From the NCBI GenBank assembly GCA_019828595.1, contig JAHQRK010000005.1, forward strand, positions 434,001-498,000: 64,000 nt of DNA, in the 5' to 3' direction. This document shows positions 44,133 through 54,240 of the stretch, one piece after another. The stretch's first letter is position 1; each line of letters opens with the position of its first letter. Source of the DNA: Aphanomyces cochlioides. Lineage: Eukaryota; Oomycota; Saprolegniomycetes; Saprolegniales; Verrucalvaceae. The notes under the pieces were generated by a model that made no database searches, was not told the DNA's origin, and saw nothing but the letters and a program-made list of their open reading frames with translations. Made by a program: the position numbers and the translations under genes.

Positions 44133-45357
44133 ATGTCACATGCAGACAGACGACGTGAGGATGCAAGGAGAGCCATGGCCAAGCTGCGCGAGGCAAGAAA
44201 ACGGGAGATCCAGGCTTTGACGACACAGATTCAAAACCTTGAATCTCTTCTCAAGTACCTCCAGCGCATCCTGAAGAACAACATCAACGAGTCAATCCAT
44301 TCGAATATGCCAGGCGAGTCCAAAGACGACGCAAAGATTACTTGACGTCAAAACTTTTGACCCGCGCGAGGTTGATCCAATCTCTCACTGGCTGGACAAT
44401 TCCACAACAGGTATTGTTCATTGCACACGACAAGCTTTCATTTATAGTCTAGCTTTCCCAAGGCTACATTGAAATACGCTTGGAGAATGCGCAAGGCAGT
44501 CGACAGAGTGGAGTCGACTGGCTCACCAAGAAGCCTTATTACATGTCCCTCCAAGCTGAACAATTCGACTCCGAGCAGAAACCCGTGGAAGACGACATCA
44601 AGGTCAAAATCCACGTTGGTGACGACGGTGATGGAACTTGCATCCATGCCATTGAATACCATCTCCAATTCACAATATTCGCCAATTTTGAAAACGTGGC
44701 CAAGACATGGTGGTTTGATCTATCGGAATCCACGCCTCTACTACGCTCGAGGGTAAGCGCTCGATTACCACCATCCAACGGATTGTCTTGTCGTAGATTG
44801 TCGAAAAATTTCGAGATCATATTGTGTACGTCGTGCAAGAAAACAGTCATTACAAGTACCGACGGTTGATTGTCGTTGGTGTATTTCTGGACGACGAGAA
44901 AGATCGCATTACGATTACTCAAACGGGAATTGCCTTTGACGAGCGCTTTCCATTCATGGAGGGCGAGAGCCGCACGAATGGATTCCAATGGTAAGTTTTA
45001 TCTTCATGACGATGGTTTCACGAGTCTCGTAGGGTCGTCTTCCAGCACGTGACGGACCATGTGACGATCGTGCGTTGGTCCAACTTAAACTTATGTCCTG
45101 TGAATGCGAATGGCCCGCTGCCTCTGCGTCAAGTGGCTGAAGGCATGCGATGTGATTTGAACCCAAGCGATTCCGATGAACTGATTGTGGCAAAAATTGA
45201 AAGCAGCTTGGAGCGCGCCCTCTTGAACATTCGAGATCTCTTTCGACATCGCTGTGGCAGATTTAAATTGGAGCCTCCCGCCATGGGCTCCCGCGATTTC
45301 CCCCTCGACTCACTGTATCACGACGCTAGCTGTAGAGTACAGCTGTCGTTCGTGTGA
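44133..45357 (+). CDS. M96-like member, type-1 N-terminus, frameshift in exon 1
   Basis: Starts 'MSHADRRREDARRAMAKLRE'. A 1-bp loss near 44265 shifts the frame; the family sequence resumes as 'AHPEEQHQRVNPFEYARRVQ' and exon 1 ends 'LTGWTIPQQ' near 44411. Exon 2 (about 44451-44752) holds 'VDWLTKKPYYMSLQAEQFDS' and 'NFENVAKTWWFDLSESTPLL'; exon 3 (44798-44992) and exon 4 (45034-45357) are intact, with 'DRITITQTGIAFDERFPFME' and 'HVTIVRWSNLNLCPVNANGP'. From 44590 to about 45330 it is almost the same as the minus-strand gene at 60852-61590. The C-terminus has an extra tail (ASCRVQLSFV). Without repair the frameshift would block the full protein. Confidence 0.6.
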
Positions 45358-45620
45358 AGTATGCCTTAGACCTTGTTTTCATGTGGTTGAATAAACCTTT
45401 GTGCGTGTCTGGTCATAGTCGATGGCACATCTTGGACTTCCTCAGGGTGCCGCCGATAGCTCCCTGTGAATAATTCACTTCATTTCTTTCAATTTGAATA
45501 TTCTTGGCTAGGGAACGATCAACCTTCGTCATGGAACTCTGGCATCGTTCACCGACAAAGAGATACATTGTAATATTAAACAGAACTAAGGCTAACATCA
45601 AGCTAAGTGTCTTCGTGGGC
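45358..45620. other. short spacer between convergent family copies
   Basis: About 260 bp between the stop of the plus-strand copy and the conceptual end of the minus-strand copy. Nothing else is seen. Confidence 0.35.
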
Positions 45621-46799
45621 TAAGAGGCTCGGTTGAGATGAATATCTCGGAGGGATTCAATGGCAAAATCCCGTGAGCCTAGCGTGATTGCTTCCAGTTT
45701 GAATCTGCTGCACCGCAGTCGAAATTGACCGCACATGCTCTCTCGGTTCTGCTATGGATTTTGGTTAGAATCGCTTCGTCAGAGTCGTTGGGATGCAATG
45801 AACATCGCATGTTCTGCGCGACTTCACGAAGAGGAAGCGCGCCTTTGGCATTCACAGGGCAAAAGTTCAAAACGGACCAACGCACTAGCGCCAGTCTGTC
45901 CGTCACGTGCTGGAAAACAATCCAGCTGAATCCATTCGTGTGGCTCTCGCCATCTTGAAAGGGAAAGCGTTTGTCGAGTGCAATGCCCGTCTCAGTGTTC
46001 GTAATGCGGTCGTTCTCGTGATCCAGAAAGACTCCAGCGACGCACATCCGTTTGTATTTCAACTGGGGATATTCTTGCTTGACGTGCACGATGTGCTGCT
46101 CAAAGGACTCGACAATCTAGCTGGTGTCAACGATTCAATGCCTCCCGCTGCCATAGCAGACGACTTAACGTCGATGAAAGCATTGGAGTCGTCGATTCGA
46201 CCAAATCAAACCACCTCGTCTTGGCGGCGTTTTCAAAATTTGCATCGATTGTAAATTGAACATGGCATTCAATGGCACGGATGCTGGTTCCAATGTCGTC
46301 CTCGCCGCCGACGTGTAGCTTTACTTTGATGGCGTCTTCTACTTTCCTCTCAATTGGCGCCGATGGTTGAGCCTCGATGGACATGTTGTATGCTTTATTC
46401 GCAAGCCAGTTGAACCCACTCTGTCGACTACTGGCGTCAGTTGGTACTTGAATTTCCTCGTAACCTTGATAAAGCTAGATTTCAAAGCTACCGGTAAATG
46501 CGATAGCCTAGAGCTTGTACCTGGTGAGGAATCGCCCAGCTCTCAAACAATCGAGTGAATCTCTTGATAGCCTTTACTTGAGAGTTCAAGGCACAATATT
46601 GTCTGGCCAGGACGCGGTGGGGATACGCAAACGGCGACATCGCTTGGTGTTGCTCTTCAGGATGCGCTTTGAGGTAATTGAGAGCTCGCTCAAGGTTTTC
46701 TACCTGTGCTGTCAATGCCTGGAGCTCCTTTTTTCGTTTGAGTCTGAGCTTCGCCATGCCTTCCCTCGCATCCTTGCGGCGTTTGTCGGTATAAGACAT
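45621..46799 (-). pseudogene. M96-like member, type-1, with 3' frameshift
   Basis: Starts 'MSYTDKRRKDAREGMAKLRL' at 46799. Exon 1 ends 'FESWAIPHQV'; exon 2 has 'NWLANKAYNMSIEAQPSAPI' and 'NFENAAKTRWFDLVES'; exon 3 (from 46092) runs without interruption through 'DKRFPFQDGESHTNGFSW' into 'IVFQHVTDRLALVRWS', so the intron found here in several relatives is absent. Near 45730 a 1-bp shift gives an early stop at 45679; in the other frame the family end 'CSRFKLEAITLGSRDFAIES' continues to 45621. The copy at 57724-58865 has the same shift. A protein missing only the last 40 residues might still be made. Confidence 0.6.
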
Positions 46800-47269
46800 C
46801 GTGGGAGAATTCTTTCTTTGGACTCTGACACCCATGTCGACATTATACCCATCTCTTGTCCATAGAACGTCGATGCTACTCTGCCGTCTCTGAAGACAGG
46901 CCCTCGCTGACACCCCGTGCAATTGTGTCGCAATATTCTACTACAGTACTGTGTTAAGGTTCAATCTTGACAGTGTTGTGGCTGTACGCGGTGGAAAATT
47001 TGAAGCAATGCGACCATTTGCATTTACTGGGTAGTGCCATGCGCTGCGTGCATCGCATCACTCGGCAATACACCAAGACGTCAAATCAATCATGACAGTC
47101 ATCAATGTATTCTTCCCTTGGATAGTTAGTCTTACGAGCTTATTCACCACACACTCGGACGAGATAACGATTATGTTGCTCAACGCATACAAGAACAATA
47201 ATCAATCATGCAAATCCATCGACCCAACGCTCCGAGCTTGGTCCACATGTTGTTGCCTATGCCTCTGGA
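46800..47269. other. upstream region of the 46799 copy
   Basis: About 46840-46930 matches 57565-57640, the region before the inverted partner copy, with blocks such as 'GACGGCAGAGT.GCATCGACG' and 'GCGACACAATTGCACGGG'. So the duplication included the promoter region. The rest (46940-47269) shows nothing. Confidence 0.45.
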
Positions 47270-48277
47270 TAGAGTGCTTCAACTGGAAAGTCGCGCGAGC
47301 CCAACGAAGTGGGCTCTAGTTTGAACCTTGTCGCACCGGTCGCGCAAACTCGCCAGCGCATGCTCCACCGCGGTTTGAATTCTCGCAAGAATTGCTTCGT
47401 CAGAGTCATTTTCGTTCACACTGCAGTGAAGATTCGCGGCCATTTCGCGCAGAGGCAGTGGACCATTTGAATTCACAGGACAGAATTCAACAAGGACCAA
47501 CGGACGATTGTGAATTGAAGATGGTACTCAATGGCTTCGATGCAGATCATCTTCACCAAGGTGGAGCTTCATGTGCAGGGAGTCCTTCACTTCTTTCTCG
47601 GTCGTTTCCCTCGCTGGGTATTCTTCTTGAGACAAGTTGTAAGCTCTAAAGAGATCCGCTTCTTCGTCCCTTATCGTCTGGCAATAGCATAGTCTCCAGA
47701 GGTGATGACCGGCCCTTCAGACTCTGTTGATGACCACGACGACGAGCAAATTTACCTTTTGAGGGGACTGAGACGCCGACCAATCCTGCAGAAAAGATCT
47801 CACTTGTTTTCGTCCCCTAAATATCTTGTTGGGACGCTTGTTGAGTCGTTGTGTCTTGATGATGTGTGCTTGGGCTGCTTGTATGGCCGCTTGATGGTCG
47901 CTGATGCGTTGCGCGGCTCCAGATGTTCGCTTCAAATACGCCAAATGCGCTTCCAAATCTTCAATTCGGTCATACCATGATTGAAGGAGTTGTTTCTTTG
48001 TGTCTCGTGACTTGCGTTGCCGAATGGCGGCGATGCTCATAGACAAAGCGCCTTGAGTAGCAGTGGCTTCGTTTGCATCTCGTTTGCCTTCCAACTCGGC
48101 ATCTTCATCCACATGATCATTACCTGCCACCAAGAAGTCGTCATTCTCATAGCCATCGTCTTCTTCCATATTGGTGTCATCAACAAATGCAATAGCTTCC
48201 AACATAGCCGCGTCAAAAGCATCGTCATTCCCTTCACGCAAGGGCTCGTAATTCACAGTCTGGTGGCTTCCAGACAT
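47270..48277 (-). pseudogene. M96-like copy, type-2, large internal deletion
   Basis: Exon 1 is intact: 'MSGSHQTVNYEPLREGNDDA', acidic stretch, 'AAIRQRKSRDTKKQLLQSWY', ending 'FLQDWSASQSPQK' at about 47758. Exon 2 begins 'SSPLETMLLPDDKGRR' but has a stop and shifts. The sequence then jumps from 'EYHLQFT' codons directly to 'VRWSLLNSCPVNSNG' codons (near 47507), losing about 300 bp of family sequence; the break lies in a TTCACAAT/ACGATCGT-like microhomology. The C-terminal part (47279-47500) has lost a few codons too. Confidence 0.7.
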
Positions 48278-48440
48278 TGCAGTGAGTTGTAAAATGAGCG
48301 TCTTGTTCTAGCCACAAGACGCACAACAACAGTAAAGTATATTGCAATCCGAGCACGGCTTTGTCATCTCTTGGTGTGAGGATGGCTTCTCTTTGCCGTC
48401 GTCAGTGTTGGACCCATAAACAATTCCATACAGGCGCCCT
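48278..48440 (-). promoter_or_regulatory. conserved upstream block of type-2 M96-like genes
   Basis: Read on the minus strand it has 'GGCGCCTGTATGGAATTGTT', 'TATGGGTCCAACACTGACGA', 'CACCAAGAGATGACAAAGCC' and 'GTGCTCGGATTGCAATATAC'. It is nearly the same before the ATG at 62290 and partly so at 42605-42765. Confidence 0.6.
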
Positions 48441-49162
48441 CAAGCTGATCCTGATATGATCAGCCTCGCTCTTGGCTGCTTTTGAATGCTATGGCATGCT
48501 AGAACTATATCAAGACAGCTACGAAAATATATATCGATGCACAAGACGGATGTTGGCATGACAGATTTCGGCTACGAGTCGACGCTGTTGGGTTTCACCT
48601 CTGGACAACATCCTCATTGGTATTACAACAATCGTTCAAGCGGTAGCTAACTCGACAAAGTTTCTATCAGTAAAGTTCAAACTTGCCATAGCAGTCCTGT
48701 ATAGGTGATCGTCAGAGCTGCAGTGCCGTAATACGCGATGAGTTCCGTAACCAGCGTTCAAATTAAAAGGGTGTTGAGGCATCTCAAGCCCGTGCAATGC
48801 CCTTCTTTGTCTGATTTTTCGTGGCAATCACAATGTAGCATCCTCATTCCCTCTCGAGTAAATTTTGACCACGTTCACGTAAGAGTCAAATGCATTGAAA
48901 CTTGTTTTCTCGTCATGTCGTAACAAAGTGAATATTTTGGTTGGCCTAACTAATACGTCTACAGTCGTCTTGACAGAGCAAATATTATTTGCCCTGTCTC
49001 TCGTCAAGAAACGATTGGAAAGTTGAGTGTGAAAAGGCTCAATCTGACAGTCGAGAATGGAACGCTAAAACCTCCGCGCATTGAAAGACTTTTGATAAAG
49101 TAAACCTGTGCGGTTGCAGGAATGGATTGCATATTTCGCGAGGGGGTAGTTATTGAGCAACA
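48441..49162. other. spacer without supported gene
   Basis: Only short open frames. The right end (49120-49170) resembles the 3' flank at 52195-52260 (GGATTGCATATT.C.CGAGGGG-like), so part of it belongs to the duplicated family 3' region. Confidence 0.35.
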
Positions 49163-50518
49163 TTACGCTGTCTTGGTGTGGCTCAGTGATCCAATAGGCA
49201 AATCACGAGCGATTATCGTCGTTGGCTCCAATTTGAACCGGCTGCACCGACGAAGGAATTGATCTCGTGCGCCCTCCAAATATTTCTCGACCGCAGTTTG
49301 AAACTTCGCAAGAAGGACTTCTTCCGAATCTTCGGGTTTCGCATCGCAGTGCGAGGTGAGAGCAGTTTCGAGCAATGAAAGTGGTCCGTTCGCAGTCACA
49401 GGACAGAAATTCACAATGGACCAACGCACAATCGTCAAGCGGTCCGTCACGTGTTGAAACACAATCCTGTCATGCGGTGAGGATCTCAAGTAGAAATGAC
49501 AAACATACCATTGATCCGGCACTCGCCTTGCACAAATGGAAAACGCTCGTCGATGGCAATCCCCGTTTGAGTGATCGTAATGCGATCTTCATCATGATCC
49601 AAAAAGACACCAGCAACATACAAGCTCCTGAACTTGTAACGAGTGAACTCGTGCTTGACATACATAATGTGATCCTCAAACTTTTCGATCACCTAACCAG
49701 TCAGTTGAGTTGCCACCTCAGCCCTCCCTGGATCACGTACCGACGTCTCGACCAAGGGATTGGATTCAACCAAGTCAAACCACCACGTCTTGGCCACGTT
49801 TTCAAAATTGGCATCGACTGTAAATTGGACGTGAGACTCAATTGCATAGACGCAAGTTCCGCAGTCATCTTCATCCAGGTGGATATTAACATCGAGAAAA
49901 TCTTCAACTTCCTCTTCATACGTCTTCCTGGGAGGAATTTCTGTTTGGACAAGTTGTACGCGCGATGGGTCATGAAATAGCATCCACTTCTTCTGCCATT
50001 CCCGCCAGGCAAAAGAGACATCTCCATTGGAGACGGTCGGCCCTTCAGACTCTGTTGACGATGACCATGACGACTATCAAATGTACCTTTTGTGGGGACT
50101 GAGACGCTAGCCAGTCATGGAGGAAGACTTTCAATTGTAGTCGACCCGTCAATCTCGTCAGGAGCTCCAAGTTGATTCGTTTCGTCCTCAAGATATGCGC
50201 CTGGGCAGCGAGTACAACCGCTTTATAATCGTCAATTCTCTTCTTCTTTGCTGTTCTCCCGGATTGAATCAATCTGTTGCGGGTGACTAATTGCTCTCTC
50301 AATGCATCATCGTGATGTTGATGAAGGACTCGACGAGCGTATGCAAATGGCTGGATCGACTGGTATTGTTCTTCAGGATGGGCTTTCAGGTACGCGAGAG
50401 CCACTTGGAGACTTTGCTCCTGTGACGTCAAAACGTCCATTTCTTTTTTTCTTGCAGCGCGGAGCTTGGCCATTCCTGTCCGCGCAGCTTCACGGCGTCT
50501 GTCTTCGTACGACATCAT
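49163..50518 (-). pseudogene. M96-like chimeric copy with frameshift, inverted partner of 41009-42230
   Basis: Starts 'MMSYEDRRREAARTGMAKLR' at 50518 (complete N-terminus). It switches from type-1 to type-2 sequence after 'NRLIQS' exactly as its partner does, and ends exon 1 'WLASQSPQK'. Exon 2 has 'EMSLLPGGNGRRSGCYFMTH', then the same 1-bp shift before 'PPRKTYEEEVEDFLDVNIHL'. Exon 3 (49692-49510) has 'DRITITQTGIAIDERFPFVQ'; exon 4 (to 49163) has 'HVTDLTIVRWSIVNFCPV'-type sequence and a full C-terminus 'RRCSRFKLEPTTIIARDLPI'. The shared shift means it arose before the duplication or is tolerated, for instance by splicing I have not recognised. Confidence 0.7.
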
Positions 50519-50910
50519 GACACGAATGTGCCCACTGCGTCAAATTTGAAATGAATTGTACAGTATGTGCTGTCATCTCTTGTCGAAAGTACGCGATTGA
50601 GACTCCGGACCAGGATCAGCTCTCAGCTCCACGTCTCTCTGGAGAAAAGTTGACTTCTCATGCGAGATTGATCACTTTCAATCGTCACTGCAAAGGTTCT
50701 CAATATTCCTCTGCCCAATTTGATCCCGGGATTGCCGACTTCCTTTTGAATAATCCTTCGAGTTTCAAGTTGATCGACACTGTCTGGAGAAAAATTGAGT
50801 CGACACAACTTTGACAACTTTGGACATTCCTACAGCGCCCACCAATATTAATCAAATACATGATGGAAATTTTTGGATTGATGATGCTTCCTTTTTCAAA
50901 AAGACGACTG

Positions 50911-50950
50911 TCCTTTCAGCTCATGAAGCTTCCTTCATGAGCTGAAAGGA
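50911..50950. repeat. 40-bp palindrome
   Basis: TCCTTTCAGCTCATGAAG (50911-50928) and CTTCATGAGCTGAAAGGA (50933-50950) are perfect 18-bp inverted repeats with a 4-nt CTTC centre. Confidence 0.85.
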
Positions 50951-51200
50951 AGATTGGATGTGTTTTTGCATTGTACTCAAAGCAAGGTGCAGTTTCATGA
51001 CAACTTTCGTGTTTTCAATCCTGCGTCAGTGTTGGAAACCATAAACAATTCTATTCAGGCGCAAGATTCTCTTCAGCATTCACTCAATGCTGAAGCTGAA
51101 ACTGTGCATCGCTCTTGGCAGCTTTTGAGTGCTAAGAGCCCAACGCGACCACGCTAGTTCATCTCGCTAAGTCAAATCTAGCATACTTTACCCACTCGAA

Positions 51201-51240
51201 ATTTGGCGTGATTGCCTGAGCAGGCCCAATCACGCCAAAT
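51201..51240. repeat. 40-bp inverted repeat
   Basis: ATTTGGCGTGATTG (51201-51214) and CAATCACGCCAAAT (51227-51240) are perfect 14-bp arms; inside them CCT/AGG also pair, with two extra bases on the right side. Confidence 0.8.
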
Positions 51241-51284
51241 CTAGTGGAAATGCCGTCTGACCCGGCTTTAGGAGTGTCAACACC

Positions 51285-51441
51285 GTCCCTCAAAATTCAG
51301 GATGCGCTTTCAGGTGGTCGAGAGCAACTTGGAGGTTTTGTACCTGCGACGTTAAAGCCTCGATTTCCTTCTTTCTCGCCTCACGGAGCTTTGCCATGCC
51401 TTTCCGCGCAGATTCGCGCCGTCTGTCGCATATGACATCAT
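51285..51441 (-). pseudogene. M96-like N-terminal fragment (type 1)
   Basis: From the ATGs at 51441/51438 the frame 'MSYA' shifts by 1 bp and then reads 'DRRRESARKGMAKLREARKK' and 'LTSQVQNLQVALDHLKAHPE', where similarity ends. Only the first third of exon 1 is left. Confidence 0.75.
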
Positions 51442-52229
51442 GGGATCAAGTCGTCCTTTTGAATGTGCTGGGTTGATCGTGTACCCCTATACCTGTTGGC
51501 ATCTCTTACTGACACTGCACACAACCGAGCCGTCGGACCAGCTTTGGCTGTGGTACCGCCGTCGCTGAAAAAGTTGCAGGACTGGTTTTGATTAATGTCG
51601 TCAGTCAGGTGGCAAGTCTATATCAACTGGTAACAGCGCTGGAGATGAAGTGCGCTGTAAGTTACAAGGCACTTTTTCTCCAACGTGCAAAGTTGCAGTC
51701 GTCGCTGAAATGGAAACAGAAAACACTGTACGACCAAGAAAGCTTGAATTGAATTCCAGACCTGCCTTGGGCAATCGTTCGTGTGGCATTATTCAAACTG
51801 GTGACTACGGTACTGGACGCAAGCTGAAAAGTCCTTCTCTTTGAATGTGAGTGCATGGTCTGGGTTTGTATCCACACTTACATCAAAGAGCCATTTTGAT
51901 GGCAACTACAGAGTAGCGGCTAGAGTTCAAAGGTGTGGGCAGATCACTCTTGCCCATGAGAGACGTTGGAGAGTGAGAGATGATCCACAGTATTCTCGAG
52001 ATGGCAGTGTACTTGCGACTGTGCACTGTCGACAAGAGATGGCAATCCGAAACAACTCTTCAGAACCGCGATGCCATCCAAAATATTTAACGCAGACAAC
52101 GATGTGAAGGTGCGAGGAAACGTGTAAACTTGGGGCGAAACAAAAAATGTAAACTCTGACGGCACAAATGCTTAAGTCAAAATTTACAGCAACATGCATG
52201 GATTGCATATTCACAAGGGGCAAACTATT
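51442..52229. other. spacer without supported gene
   Basis: Short open frames only. Nothing recognisable. Confidence 0.35.
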
Positions 52230-52312
52230 CCAGCGGCTTTTCGCAGTGTTGTTGCGGGTCAGAGATCCGATGGGTAAATCACTTGCGGGTAGTGTCGTTG
52301 GCTCCAATTGAA
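52230..52312 (-). pseudogene. M96-like C-terminal fragment
   Basis: On the minus strand 'LEPTTLPASDLPIGSL' followed by 'TRNNTAKS' and a stop corresponds to the C-terminal end of 49163-50518 (LEPTTIIARDLPIGSLSHTK). Everything upstream is replaced at about 52312 by a plus-strand copy. Confidence 0.7.
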
Positions 52313-53039
52313 AGTCGTCCTCCAAGACTGGCTAGCGTCTCAGTCCCCACAAAAGATACATTTGCTTCGTCATTGTCATCAAAGCAGAGCTGGAAAGACC
52401 GACCGTCTCCTATGGAGACAATTCTATTGCCGGACGAGATTGGATGCTTTTCATGACCAACTTGTCCAGACGGAAATATCCTCCCAAGAAGACGAATGAA
52501 GACGAAGTAGAAGAGTTGCTTGAAGTGAAGATCCACCTGCATAAAGATGACTGCGGAACTTGTATCTATGCAATTGAGTCTCACGTCCAATTCACAGTTG
52601 ATGCCAAATTCTAAAACGTGGACAAGACGTGGTGGTTTGATTTGCTGGAATCCAATCCATTGGTCGAGTCGTCAGTATGCGATCCTGTGAAGCAACTCAT
52701 CTGACTTACTAGGTTATCGAAAAAGTCGAAGATGACATTATGAATGTCAAACATGAGCATACAAGAGTGAAGTATAAGCGCTTGAGTGTTGCTGGTGTCT
52801 TCTTGGATCAAGAGCAAGGTCGTATTACGATTACTCATAAGGGGATTGTCAACGATGAGCGCTTTCCATTCGTGGAAGGCGAGAGCCGCACAAACGGGAT
52901 TCAATGACAAGTTTATCATTGAATCCCGTCCTGTTTCAACATGTGACCGACGGCTTGACGATTGTGCGGTTGTCCATTTTGAATTTCTGTCTTGTGAATG
53001 CCAATGGACCCCTTTCGTTGCTCGAAACAGCACTCGTTG
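52313..53039 (+). pseudogene. M96-like copy, 5' truncated and degenerate, fused to hAT
   Basis: Begins inside exon 1 (KVVLQDWLASQSPQK). Exon 2 (about 52399-52680) has several stops but the codons of the 'CGTCIYAIESHVQFTVDA' and 'DKTWWFDLLESNPLVES' blocks can be followed. The third block is about 52716-52905 and the fourth starts near 52928 with 'LFQHVTDGLTIVRLSILNFC' and 'LVNANGPLSLLETALVA'. At about 53039 it passes, in frame, into a hAT transposase. Confidence 0.65.
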
Positions 53040-54240
53040 CAATTGTGTCGGATAATGGCAGCGATGCAATACTGGCCGCGACTACAGCAATAACTCTTCT
53101 GAAACAAGACGAAGAAGCGGCAACAGAGCATATCCGTTGTTTTGCTCATACATTTCAACTTGCAATTCGCTCAATCACAGATGCAATTGCACCTTCCATT
53201 GATCGACTACGATCTCACATTGCGTCCATGCGTGCGAGTAAAAATATGCGTGCAATGTTTGCTACAATGTCCAAAACATTTCTTGGCAAAGCATACAACC
53301 CCCCACTCTTGACACCCCCACCCGTTGGAATTCGACTCATGCAATGTTGCGGGACTGTATCAGATTCAAACAAGTCATCGTTGCTATTCTCTCTACAAAC
53401 TCTGTGTCAGTTGATGTGGATTGGGATACCATTGACGATGTCCAATTGTTCCTCGAAGTGCCAGCAAAGGTTAGCACACAGCTGGGATTGAGTCATTATT
53501 GTAGCTTGTCGAAGGCTGTTGCTGCAAACAATTTCTTGATTGATCACTGCAATCGCAATGTGGATCACGCAAATCAAATCGTAGCTGATGCTAGTAAGTC
53601 CATGCTGCAATGTCTCATCCATCACGCTCGACATTTGACCTGCAACGTCGCGAATATCGCCAAGTTTCTCGATTTAAGAGTGTCCAGGGACATACTGTCC
53701 GTTGATTTTGCGTGTGATAGATCAGTCATCGAATCATTGCTCGAAAGGCAAACGAGTAGTGAAGATGTTGGCTGCAGCTCTATCCAAGCTCCTTTAGATG
53801 ATGGAGACAGTGATATCAACCTGTTTGGCTCGTCCCAAGTCGTTCCAACGAAAGTACAATCTGAACTGCAAATGTTTAGCCTACATCCACAACTTTCACG
53901 TGACGTTGATGTATTGGAATGGTGGAAGACTCACAAGTGTGAATATCCACGGCTCTACAAGTTAGCTGCGAACTATTTAGCTGTTCCTGCAACCTCAGTT
54001 CCGAGTGAACGAGCCAACTCTAGTGCTAAGCACGTATTCGATGGCCGGCCAAGATTGAGCGATACCATGTTCAAGGCAGAAATATGTGTCGACTCTTGGC
54101 TTCGTTTCTTCCAGAAGTCAAGCTTTCCATTACCAAGTGACTATCTTGTAGCATTCGAAAACGTGAAGGGCTCCATCGACTTGCAAGATTTGGCAAAGGA
54201 CGACCCAGTCATTCAACAATATCTAGATAGCTATAAGTAG
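53040..54240 (+). mobile_element. hAT-family transposase, 5' truncated, one frameshift
   Basis: The first part reads 'IVSDNGSDAILAA' (the DDE-type acidic residue after a strand) and 'HIRCFAHTFQLAIRSITDAI', the conserved C..H of hAT enzymes. A run of six C near 53300 marks a frame change, after which the frame gives 'DTPTRWNSTHAMLRDC', the classic hAT motif. The C-terminal dimerisation domain is complete: 'DVLEWWKTHKCEYPRLYKLA', 'NYLAVPATSVPSERANSSAK' and 'HVFDGRPRLSDTMFKAEICV'. The BED zinc finger and the first catalytic Asp are missing; the 5' part is instead the M96-like copy. I see no clear terminal inverted repeats. Confidence 0.88.

Larger units (their letters stand above)
50519..51284. 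other. spacer with two hairpins and an orphan upstream fragment
   Basis: No gene is supported. A piece at about 51024-51062 (GTCAGTGTTGGAAACCATAA, then CAATTC.ATTCAGGCG) matches the upstream block of type-2 family genes without a gene next to it. The two hairpins are listed separately. Confidence 0.4.
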
